This document shows, in pieces, positions 7,677-14,186 of a stretch of 15,497 nt of DNA (positions are counted from its first letter, which is position 1; every line of letters starts with the position of its first letter). The notes beneath the pieces were generated by a model. That model was not told where the DNA came from. It saw nothing but the letters and a program-made list of their open reading frames with translations, and made no database searches. The position numbers were made by a program, and so were the translations under genes. This DNA is from Actinomycetota bacterium (GTDB taxonomy: Bacteria > Actinomycetota > Humimicrobiia > Humimicrobiales > Humimicrobiaceae): NCBI GenBank assembly GCA_016927635.1, contig JAFGMJ010000106.1, positions 1-15,497 of the forward strand, in the 5' to 3' direction.

Positions 7677-8114
7677 TTAAAGCTTTAGCCTGCTGCCGCA
7701 ATATGGGCAGAAATTAAAATCTTCCTTGATTTTTTTTCCGCAGTCAATGCAGGTATCTTTTTTAAACGTTTTTGGTTTTGCCTCTTCTTTAAATTCCACC
7801 ACCCTGTCTTTTCCAGCTTCACTGTCTGTTATGCCAAAAGTGGTCTTTATATTGTTTAGCACGGTAATCTGTTCTGCAGTGAAGTCTCCTTCTGACTTGA
7901 ATTTATCAAAAACTCTTATATAAAGGTCAATGATATCTTCTTTTTCAAATTTATTAAGTATATCTATTTCATTTGGCATCAATTCTTTATAGATCAGGAT
8001 ATTATCCTCAACCATTTCAAATTGCCTGTCAAGCTTTTCATCGCATTTAGCGCAGTAAGGGGAATCTGTTTCCTCCTTTATTTCTTTTCCGCATTCAAGA
8101 CATTTTTTTCCCAT
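7677..8114 (-). CDS. Small protein with two zinc ribbons flanking a helical core
   Basis: The 145-residue protein has a C-x-x-C...C-x-x-C zinc ribbon at each end: Cys5, Cys8, Cys21 and Cys24, then Cys122, Cys125, Cys136 and Cys139. The C-terminal copy (F-C-P-Y-C-G-S-R-L) is a typical zinc-ribbon ending. The middle, about residues 30-110, is charged and predicted helical, with no domain I recognise and no membrane segment. I start it at the ATG at 8114, not the one 12 bp upstream: GGAGGA (8119-8124, reading leftwards) lies between the two and is correctly placed 4 nt before the second. It is the first gene of a two-gene operon with the transglutaminase lipoprotein, only 9 nt apart. An adaptor or regulatory role is a guess from context. 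Confidence 0.8.
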   Translation of the reverse strand: MGKKCLECGKEIKEETDSPYCAKCDEKLDRQFEMVEDNILIYKELMPNEIDILNKFEKEDIIDLYIRVFDKFKSEGDFTAEQITVLNNIKTTFGITDSEAGKDRVVEFKEEAKPKTFKKDTCIDCGKKIKEDFNFCPYCGSRLKL

Positions 8115-8217
8115 GTTTTCCTCCATGTATATTAAATATATAAATCTTGCCAGTAAAAAAGTAATATTATCATAAATTTTTAAAATATTCTAAACTGCAT
8201 TATTTTTTAAAAAACAC

Positions 8218-8266
8218 AAAACCGGATATCAACAAATAAAATAATATCTGGTAAATACCCGGTTTT
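8218..8266 (-). terminator. Candidate imperfect-hairpin terminator of the small lipoprotein gene
   Basis: On the - strand AAAACCGG pairs with CCGGTTTT (arms at 8259-8266 and 8218-8225), followed by GTGTTTTTT, which gives a T-rich tail. Inside the long loop GATAT and ATATC can also pair, leaving a bulge on one side. It lies about 45 bp beyond the stop of the lipoprotein gene. The large interrupted loop makes it atypical, so an intrinsic terminator is likely but not certain. Confidence 0.45.
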
Positions 8267-8273
8267 AAGACGA

Positions 8274-8290
8274 TCTGCCTTATTGGCAGA
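8274..8290. repeat. Short perfect hairpin in the lipoprotein 3' region
   Basis: TCTGCC (8274-8279) and GGCAGA (8285-8290) are perfect complements around a 5-nt loop TTATT. It sits 18 bp past the lipoprotein stop and just before the longer hairpin. Neither strand has a T run directly after it, so it is not a classic terminator by itself. It may protect the 3' end of the mRNA. Confidence 0.5.
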
Positions 8291-8308
8291 AAAAACTAAT
8301 GTGTCGTA

Positions 8309-8980
8309 CTATTTCATTACAGGCACTTTGAATTCTCCTGACATTTTTGTCCACTTTTCAGTTATGCTGAATTTTCCGCAAATCTCCGTATCGGAAACAG
8401 ATGTTATCTCAAACTCTGCAGTGTCAATACTTGAATTTGATAATGAAACAGTGGTCCCTCCTGTAAGCCTGATTCCAGCGCTTACATAATTATCCACCCA
8501 TTCTTTTACATTGTATGTTCCCACACTAACAGGAACGGGGTCACCCTCGCCGACAACAGTCACTGTGAACTGAAGCACTGCCTGGCCTTCTGATAGAGCC
8601 ACATCTTTTAAATTTTCAGTTGTTTCAAAGTTGGCAATATAGATAAACAGGCCGGTATTATTTGTCGAATGAGACAGATATGCCTGCTGTGCGCCGATGC
8701 TATCCCAACTTATAGGCATCCTGTCTGAATATGCTCCATTTGTCGATTCAAGCTGTACGCTTGTAGCGGCAGGGCATTCCCCGGCTGCTTGCGCAACTGT
8801 CTCGTCTTTTGTCTCTTCGGCTGCTGTTGTATCTTCAGCTGCTGCAGTTGTCTCTTCAGCCTGTTCTTCTGCTGCCTGTGATTCTTCGCCGGCGCTTTCC
8901 TGTGCGCCGCAGGCAAATGAAAAGCCAGCAAGTGCTGTGATTATAAAAATAATCAGCACAAGATTTAATATTTTTTTCAT
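8309..8980 (-). CDS. Small secreted lipoprotein with acidic low-complexity linker, function unknown
   Basis: The 223-residue protein has a K-K start, a hydrophobic segment to residue 22 and Cys24 in F-S-F-A-C-G-A, an imperfect lipobox. Residues about 27-68 are a low-complexity spacer made almost only of Glu, Ala, Thr, Asp and Gln, a common tether between lipid anchor and folded domain. The remainder (about 70-223) is predicted beta-rich, with S-A-G-I-R-L-T-G-G-T-T-V and a closing pattern C-G-K-F-S-I-T-E that recalls small secreted beta-sandwich domains. Cys69 and the Cys of E-I-C-G-K could form a disulfide. I cannot name the family. The SD GAAAGGA (8987-8993, reading leftwards) is 6 nt before the ATG. 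It is divergent from the transketolase and shares its palindrome-rich upstream gap. Confidence 0.8.
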   Translation of the reverse strand: MKKILNLVLIIFIITALAGFSFACGAQESAGEESQAAEEQAEETTAAAEDTTAAEETKDETVAQAAGECPAATSVQLESTNGAYSDRMPISWDSIGAQQAYLSHSTNNTGLFIYIANFETTENLKDVALSEGQAVLQFTVTVVGEGDPVPVSVGTYNVKEWVDNYVSAGIRLTGGTTVSLSNSSIDTAEFEITSVSDTEICGKFSITEKWTKMSGEFKVPVMK

Positions 8981-9006
8981 TTTGGTTCCTTTCTCTGATT
9001 TTTTAT

Positions 9007-9030
9007 TATTTATAACAATTGTTATAAATA
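9007..9030. promoter_or_regulatory. Perfect 24-bp palindrome, candidate operator
   Basis: The half-site TATTTATAACAA is followed directly by its exact reverse complement, giving 24 bp of perfect dyad symmetry centred on AACAATTGTT. It lies 26 bp upstream of the small lipoprotein ATG, where the - strand -10 and transcription start would be expected, and upstream of the candidate transketolase promoter. That position suits a repressor site for the lipoprotein gene. Which protein would bind is unknown; no regulator gene is in the window. Confidence 0.55.
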
Positions 9031-9033
9031 TGT

Positions 9034-9063
9034 TTGATAAAATATCTCAGATAATTTTATATA
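9034..9063 (+). promoter_or_regulatory. Candidate promoter for the transketolase gene
   Basis: TTGATA (9034-9039, one mismatch to TTGACA) and TATATA (9058-9063, four of six matches to TATAAT) are separated by 18 bp. Transcription would start near 9070, inside the Fur/PerR-like repeat, leaving a 5' leader of about 115 nt. The region is so rich in A and T that chance matches are easy. Confidence 0.3.
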
Positions 9064-9082
9064 CAATTGTAATTATTACAAT
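9062..9082. promoter_or_regulatory. Overlapping PerR/Fur-like and CopY/BlaI-like operator candidates
   Basis: TTGTAATTATTACAA at 9067-9081 is a perfect 7-1-7 inverted repeat (8-1-8 with the flanking A and T) and differs from the PerR consensus TTATAATNATTATAA at only two of fourteen defined bases. Overlapping it, TACAATTGTA (9062-9071) is a perfect palindrome that fits the TACANNTGTA core bound by CopY/BlaI/MecI-type repressors. Both lie at the expected transcription start of the transketolase gene, a good place for repression. The sequence alone does not decide which family binds, if any. Confidence 0.45.
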
Positions 9083-9157
9083 AAGAATTTGTAAAAAGTT
9101 TTTTTGTTTAAAATTAAAGTAAGTATTGCTGTGCTTATTAAAAAGAGGTTTAATAAT

Positions 9158-9164
9158 AGGAGGG
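9158..9164 (+). promoter_or_regulatory. Strong Shine-Dalgarno sequence at unusual distance from the transketolase start
   Basis: AGGAGGG is the best SD match in this gap but ends 21 nt before the transketolase ATG. An in-frame TAA at 9174 excludes a longer protein, and no ATG, GTG or TTG lies 4-12 nt after it. An AAAGG only one base from the ATG is too close to be normal. The start codon at 9186 is still the one that matches family length. Confidence 0.5.
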
Positions 9165-9185
9165 TAAACAATATAATTTAAAGGC

Positions 9186-11048
9186 ATGAAAATAAAAGAT
9201 ATTGAAAAAATCTCAAAACTTTTAAGATATTATATTATTCTTTCAACAACTGAGGCGGGTTCAGGCCATCCGACCTCTTCACTTTCAGCAGTCGAGCTGA
9301 TGTCTGTACTTTTATTCGGGGGGTTTTTCAAATACAAAATTGACAATACTGGCTATGAGCAAAATGACAGGATTATTTTCTCTAAAGGCCATGCCGCTCC
9401 TCTGATGTATGCAATGTGGGCAGCTGCCGGAGCAATTGAAGAGGCGGAGCTTTTAAAATTGAGAAAATTTGGAAGCAGGCTCGAGGGACATCCGACTCCT
9501 GCATTTCCATATGCTGAAGCTGCAACAGGTTCGCTTGGCCATGGGCTTTCAATAGGCGCAGGGATGGCCCTGAATGCAAAATATATAGATATGCTGCCCT
9601 GCAATACTTTTGTACTTTTAGGCGACAGTGAAATGACAGAAGGCTCCCAGTGGGAAGCTATACAGATTGCAGCCCATTACAGGCTTGATAACCTTATTGG
9701 AATAATAGACGTAAACCGCCTGGGGCAGCGGGGAAGCACAATATATGGCCATGATACGGAAAAGTACAGCAGCATAATTAAATCCTTTGGCTGGGAGACT
9801 TTTGAAATCAACGGCCATGATTTAAATGAGATAAAAAATGCATACAGCCAGGCTTTAAAAATAAAAAACAAACCCGCAATGATAATTGCAAAAACAATTA
9901 AGGGCAAGGGCATATCATTTATTGAGGACATGCAGGGCTGGCACGGAAAGACGCTTTCCAGGGACCAGATGGATGCAGCATTAAAAGAGCTGGGGGAAAT
10001 AGATAAAACCATAAGGGGCAAAGTAAAAGAGCCCGGTGAATCAACTGGCATAAAAATCAAAAAAACCGGTTTTCCCGTCCCTGATAAAAATATGATTGGC
10101 GAGCTTGGAGCGTTAACCGGCAAAATATCGACAAGAATGGCTTACGGGATTTCTCTTGCAGCTATATTTGAAGATTTTCCGGAAATAGTTGTACTTGACG
10201 CTGAAGTCAGCAACTCCACTTTTTCAGAAATTTTTAAAAAAGTGATTCCGCAGAGGTTTTTTGAGATGTATGTTGCAGAACAAAATATGGCGGGTTTTGC
10301 ATTGGGATTATCATTGCGCAATAAAATTGTTTTTGCGTCTTCTTTTGCAGCTTTCCTGACAAGGGCATTTGACCAGGTAAGAATGAGCAGATATTCAAAT
10401 GCAAATATAAAATTCTGCGGTTCACATGCAGGTGTTTCTATCGGCCAGGATGGGGTATCCCAGATGGGACTTGAAGATATTGCAATGTTCAGGACATCGC
10501 TTGACTGTGTTGTCCTGTACCCCTGTGATGGTATTTCCACTTTCAAACTGGTTCAGGAAGCTGCCCGTCATTCTGGAATGGTATATATAAGGACCACAAG
10601 AGCAGAAACCGAACCTGTATATAAAGCAGATGAGGACTTTGTAATTGGCGGAAGCAAGGTATTAAGACGCAGCGATAATGACAGGGCAACTGTAGTGGCT
10701 GCAGGAATCACATTGCATGAAGCTCTTGCTGCTTATGAAATATTAAAGGCAAGGGGCATAAATATAAGGGTCATTGATCTTTACTGTATCAAACCTTTGG
10801 ATAAAAAAACAATAAATAAGGCGGCAGAAGAAACCGGGCATTTAATAACTGTAGAAGACCATTTTGCCGAAGGCGGTATAGGTGAAGCCGTTTTAAGCTC
10901 GCTGGATACAATATGTAAAACAAAAATGCTGGCGGTCAGGAAAATACCCAAAAGCGCAAAACCTGGCCAGCTTCTTGATTATGAGGAAATTTCCAGAAAT
11001 GCAATTGTTGAAAATATCAAATCTATGATTGCAAGTGATAAGTGCTGA
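9186..11048 (+). CDS. tkt: Transketolase, single-chain, animal TKT-like subtype
   Basis: The 620-residue thiamine-diphosphate enzyme moves two-carbon ketol units between sugar phosphates in the non-oxidative pentose phosphate pathway. All three domains are present. The N-terminal TPP domain has G-S-G-H-P-T-S (His28), the G-D-S-E motif (146-149) and D-V-N (Asn177), which with the first Asp binds TPP and metal. The middle pyrimidine domain has A-E-Q-N-M with catalytic Glu365, then G-V-S-I-G-Q-D-G-V-S-Q-M. The C-terminal domain follows from about residue 490. The length (animal TKT is about 620 residues) and motifs such as H-P-T-S, N-S-T-F-S-E-I-F-K-K and F-D-Q-V-R-M place it nearer animal TKT than the roughly 660-residue E. 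coli TktA type. The usual G-D-G-E is G-D-S-E here. SD spacing is odd, and the gene ends 2 bp from tex. Confidence 0.9.
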   Translation: MKIKDIEKISKLLRYYIILSTTEAGSGHPTSSLSAVELMSVLLFGGFFKYKIDNTGYEQNDRIIFSKGHAAPLMYAMWAAAGAIEEAELLKLRKFGSRLEGHPTPAFPYAEAATGSLGHGLSIGAGMALNAKYIDMLPCNTFVLLGDSEMTEGSQWEAIQIAAHYRLDNLIGIIDVNRLGQRGSTIYGHDTEKYSSIIKSFGWETFEINGHDLNEIKNAYSQALKIKNKPAMIIAKTIKGKGISFIEDMQGWHGKTLSRDQMDAALKELGEIDKTIRGKVKEPGESTGIKIKKTGFPVPDKNMIGELGALTGKISTRMAYGISLAAIFEDFPEIVVLDAEVSNSTFSEIFKKVIPQRFFEMYVAEQNMAGFALGLSLRNKIVFASSFAAFLTRAFDQVRMSRYSNANIKFCGSHAGVSIGQDGVSQMGLEDIAMFRTSLDCVVLYPCDGISTFKLVQEAARHSGMVYIRTTRAETEPVYKADEDFVIGGSKVLRRSDNDRATVVAAGITLHEALAAYEILKARGINIRVIDLYCIKPLDKKTINKAAEETGHLITVEDHFAEGGIGEAVLSSLDTICKTKMLAVRKIPKSAKPGQLLDYEEISRNAIVENIKSMIASDKC

Positions 11049-11050
11049 TG

Positions 11051-13228
11051 TCACACGTCTTTTATAGAAAGCTGTATCCTTTTTCTCTGCAGGTCCACTT
11101 CAAGCACTTTTACCTGGATTTCCTGGTGGAGGGATAATTTCTCAGCAGGATTTTTCACATACTCATTTGCTATGTTGGAAATATGTACCAGCCCGTCCTG
11201 TTTGACCCCTATATCTACAAAGGCCCCGAAATTTGTGATATTTGTGACTATCCCTGCAAGAACCATGCCTGGCGACAGATCTTCAATGGTTTTCACCTCT
11301 TTATTGAATTCAAAAACTGAGATCTGCATCCTTGGGTCTCTGCCCGGTTTTAAAAGCTCGTTAATTATATCTTTAATTGTCGGAAGGCCCGCCTTATTAT
11401 CAATATATTTTTCAGGCTGTATCTTTAATATCATTTCCCTGTTTTTTAACAGATCACTTATCTTTATTTTGAAATCATCTGCAATGCGCTTAACAATATA
11501 ATAACTTTCAGGATGCACTGCAGTATTGTCAAGAGGGTTTTGCCCATCTGTAATTCTTAAAAATCCTGCGCACTGCTCATAAGCTTTCTGGCCCATGCGG
11601 GTAACTTTAAGTATTTCTTCCCTTGATTTAAAGGGGCCGCTTTGGCTTCTGTAATTGACAATGTTGGATGCAAGGGCGGGCCCCAGCCCGGAAATATACA
11701 TGAGCAGATGCCTGCTTGCAGTATTTAAGTTTACTCCAACAATATTCACGCAACTCTCCACAACACTGTCAAGGCTTTCTTTTAACATTGCCTGGTCCAC
11801 ATCGTGCTGGTACTGCCCGACTCCAAGATTCTTAGGCTCAATCTTAACCAGTTCAGCAAGCGGGTCTGCAAGCCTTCTGCCTATTGAGACTGCCCCTCTT
11901 ACGGTCACATCATGCTCAGGGAATTCTTCACGCGCAACTTCAGAAGCTGAGTATATGGAGGCGCCATTTTCACTTACAACAAAAACCTGCACTACTTTAT
12001 TCAACTCAGAATCCAGGTTTATGGCTTCAACAAATTCCTTTGTCTCCCTGCTTGCCGTGCCGTTGCCTATTGCTATTGCCTCTACATCATATTTTTTCAC
12101 ATATTCGGTTAAAATTTTTTTTGACTTTTCAAAATCATTCTGGGGAGGATTCGGATAAATAGTATCATTTAAAATAAGATCCCCCTGCCTGTCAAGCACA
12201 ACAAGTTTGCAGCCTGTCCGAAATCCCGGGTCAAGAGCTATTATCTTTTTGGCTCCAAGGTAAGGCGCAAGCAGCAGCTGCCTTAGATTTGCAGCAAATA
12301 CTTTTATTGCCTCCCTGTCAGCATCTTCTTTTGAGCTTTTTGCAAATTCATTTTCTATTGATGGCGATATAAGCCTTTTGAAAGAATCTGCTATTGCAGC
12401 TTTAACATGTGACCTGGAATTTATTATTTCATCAGGCAGATTTTTTCCATTTATATCTTTATCATGGGTTAAAAATATTTCTCCAAGCGCCAATATTGCA
12501 GTTTGCTCTTCCACTCTTATAGATACCTTTAAAAATCCTTCCTTTTCCCCTCTTCTTATTGCAAGCAGCCTGTGGGAGGGGCAACGTCTAAGAGGTTCAC
12601 AATACTGGAAATAGTCCCTGTATTTGGCTCCATGCTCTTCTTTTTCCGGTATTACTCTTGATTCCAGAACTGCTTGGCTTCCAAATATCATTCTTATCTG
12701 GTCTCTTGCGGCTGAGTCTTCATTTATCCATTCTGCAATTATATCCCTTGCACCCTGAAGCGCTTCCTCTACATTACAGACTTTATCGTTTAAGAATTTT
12801 TCCGCATAGATTTGAGGATTTTGCCCGCTCTGCTGCATTAAAAAGGTCGCAAGCTCCTCAAGACCCTTTTCCCTGGCGATAGCTGCCCTTGTCTTTTTTT
12901 TAGGTTTATAAGGAAGATAAAGGTCTTCAAGCCTTGTAAGGCTTTCAGCATTTTCAATCTCCTGCTCCAGTTCTTCCGTAAGCTTTCCCTGGCTTTTTAT
13001 CTCGTTTAAAATATATGCCCTGCGGTTATCAATTTCTACAAGTTTTGCAAGGCGGTCCCTTACAGCAGCTACAGCTACTTCATCCATCTCCCCTGTAGCT
13101 TCCTTTCTGTACCTCGAAATAAAAGGCACAGTTGCTTCTTCTTTAAGAAGTTTTATTGTGTTTTGGACCTGCCACGGCGCAAGTGAGAGTTCCTGTGAGA
13201 TTTTTTTTGAATAATCAGCTAAAGTCAA
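11051..13228 (-). CDS. tex: Tex-family RNA-binding protein (YqgF, HhH and S1 domains)
   Basis: The 725-residue protein has the full Tex layout: an N-terminal helical region with N-T-I-K-L-L and T-V-P-F-I-S-R-Y-R-K-E-A-T-G, the R-L-E-D-L-Y-L-P-Y-K-P-K motif, a YqgF/RNase H-like domain starting near A-L-D-P-G-F-R-T-G (Asp333), helix-hairpin-helix motifs (about 505-565, with Y-I-S-G-L-G-P-A-L-A), and a C-terminal S1 domain (about 651-725, F-G-A-F-V-D-I-G, G-L-V-H-I-S). Tex is the bacterial relative of Spt6 and binds RNA and the transcription machinery. The length is usual for the family. The start is TTG at 13228: an in-frame TGA lies 6 bp upstream, no ATG precedes the conserved block, and GAAAGG sits about 10 nt before it. 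It converges on the transketolase and follows the GIDE gene by 84 bp. Confidence 0.93.
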   Translation of the reverse strand: MTLADYSKKISQELSLAPWQVQNTIKLLKEEATVPFISRYRKEATGEMDEVAVAAVRDRLAKLVEIDNRRAYILNEIKSQGKLTEELEQEIENAESLTRLEDLYLPYKPKKKTRAAIAREKGLEELATFLMQQSGQNPQIYAEKFLNDKVCNVEEALQGARDIIAEWINEDSAARDQIRMIFGSQAVLESRVIPEKEEHGAKYRDYFQYCEPLRRCPSHRLLAIRRGEKEGFLKVSIRVEEQTAILALGEIFLTHDKDINGKNLPDEIINSRSHVKAAIADSFKRLISPSIENEFAKSSKEDADREAIKVFAANLRQLLLAPYLGAKKIIALDPGFRTGCKLVVLDRQGDLILNDTIYPNPPQNDFEKSKKILTEYVKKYDVEAIAIGNGTASRETKEFVEAINLDSELNKVVQVFVVSENGASIYSASEVAREEFPEHDVTVRGAVSIGRRLADPLAELVKIEPKNLGVGQYQHDVDQAMLKESLDSVVESCVNIVGVNLNTASRHLLMYISGLGPALASNIVNYRSQSGPFKSREEILKVTRMGQKAYEQCAGFLRITDGQNPLDNTAVHPESYYIVKRIADDFKIKISDLLKNREMILKIQPEKYIDNKAGLPTIKDIINELLKPGRDPRMQISVFEFNKEVKTIEDLSPGMVLAGIVTNITNFGAFVDIGVKQDGLVHISNIANEYVKNPAEKLSLHQEIQVKVLEVDLQRKRIQLSIKDV

Positions 13229-13271
13229 AGACTTTCAACCTTTCAGTCCGGTTCTGAAGTTTAACAATATG

Positions 13272-13277
13272 ATTATA
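13272..13277 (-). promoter_or_regulatory. Candidate -10 box for tex
   Basis: In the 84-bp gap between the GIDE gene and tex the - strand reads TATAAT at 13277-13272, about 45 bp before the TTG start. No good -35 hexamer is found at normal spacing, so it may be a weak or activator-dependent promoter, or a chance match within a longer operon transcript. Confidence 0.3.
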
Positions 13278-13312
13278 TTTTAAGTGCTGCGCTTCCAGAT
13301 TTTTAACTGCAT

Positions 13313-14101
13313 TTACCTGTTTAAAAATATCATAAGCAAAATGCCTACAAGCGTTATGAGTATGCCAAATACAAGCGCCACGTTTGCGCCGGATTTATTG
13401 CCGCTTACTATATCGCTTTTATCCCTTACAGATACTATAAACGGTTTCTTATCAGAAGGCCTCTGCAGCACTATTTTGCCATCTTCAAGCTTTGCTTCGC
13501 CAAGCGCATAAAGAGGCTGGCCGGCAGGAATGGTCCTTTCGCTCATCCTGAATCCAAGGGTTCCGGTTCCCATTTTATTATACCTGTGATTATTGAAAAA
13601 ACCGTATTTTTCAATATTATTTAACGGTTCAAATCTATCAAAGGTTTCAAGAGTATCAAGCTGTATGCCTGGCTGTTTTATATTAACAAAGACTTTAGAG
13701 GAAGAATTTTTATCTTTAATTACAATTGACTGGCTGCTTCTATCGCTTGTCATCAGCGCCTCGTTTTTTTTAACTGTCTGCCTGGTGCCGCTTTTGACAT
13801 TTGTTGTTTCCTTTTCTTCATAAACCTGGTAAAGGTCCGCGCTGTAATATGCAACTTCTTTTTCAGAAAAAGGAGCCCTGAGGGGCTTTTCTGCCTCTGC
13901 AAGGCCGGTAAGTTCCACATAATGCCTGTATCCGTCAAGGCCTGCTGCAGCGTTGCCTTCAAGAATTGCTTTAAGCTCTTCAAAAGGCGTTGTCTTCATA
14001 AACCTGATTTCAATGTTTTTGTTTTTTATTTTTATGGGAACAAGTATTGCAAGAAGCGCTCCAAGCACGACAAGCAAGCCTCCGATAATATAAGGAACCA
14101 T
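13313..14101 (-). CDS. GIDE/BAM-domain membrane protein without a RING finger
   Basis: The 262-residue protein has a membrane helix at each end (about 2-24 and 240-260) with a soluble domain between. That domain matches the GIDE (BAM) domain known from the mitochondrial ubiquitin ligase MULAN/MAPL and from many bacteria and archaea: Y-V-E-L-T-G-L-A-E-A near residue 62, L-R-A-P-F-S-E-K-E-V-A-Y-Y, and late S-E-R-T-I-P-A-G-Q-P-L-Y-A-L-G-E-A. There is no RING domain and no cysteine at all, so it cannot be a RING-type ubiquitin ligase, although database names may say so. Its role in prokaryotes is unsettled and presumed to be at the membrane. The SD AAGGAGA (14108-14114, reading leftwards) fits well, 6 nt before the ATG. 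pspA is 85 bp upstream and tex downstream, all in the same direction. Confidence 0.82.
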   Translation of the reverse strand: MVPYIIGGLLVVLGALLAILVPIKIKNKNIEIRFMKTTPFEELKAILEGNAAAGLDGYRHYVELTGLAEAEKPLRAPFSEKEVAYYSADLYQVYEEKETTNVKSGTRQTVKKNEALMTSDRSSQSIVIKDKNSSSKVFVNIKQPGIQLDTLETFDRFEPLNNIEKYGFFNNHRYNKMGTGTLGFRMSERTIPAGQPLYALGEAKLEDGKIVLQRPSDKKPFIVSVRDKSDIVSGNKSGANVALVFGILITLVGILLMIFLNR

Positions 14102-14186
14102 TTATAATCTCCTTTTACCTGTTATGAATTATTATTGAATACATAATAAATCAGTATTGACTTATGAATACATTAAAATTTAAAAA

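Noticed and set aside
8115-8126. Start of the zinc-ribbon protein at the upstream ATG (8126)
   Set aside because: The GGAGGA lies between this ATG and the next, so it serves the downstream ATG at 8114.
8697-9122. 141-codon + strand frame opposite the small lipoprotein
   Set aside because: It is antisense to the Glu/Ala/Thr-rich linker, which yields a Ser/Ala/Val-rich shadow, and it runs across the palindromic regulatory gap.
9677-10546. Long - strand frames (148 and 134 codons) opposite the transketolase
   Set aside because: Both are antisense shadows of conserved transketolase domains with no SD or recognisable product.
11655-12158. 167-codon + strand frame within tex
   Set aside because: It is entirely antisense to a well-conserved gene and has Ser/Thr/Leu-rich shadow composition.
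14130-14148. TATTAT/ATAATA inverted repeat between pspA and the GIDE gene
   Set aside because: Only A and T with a 7-nt loop; expected by chance in this composition and without a T tail for termination.
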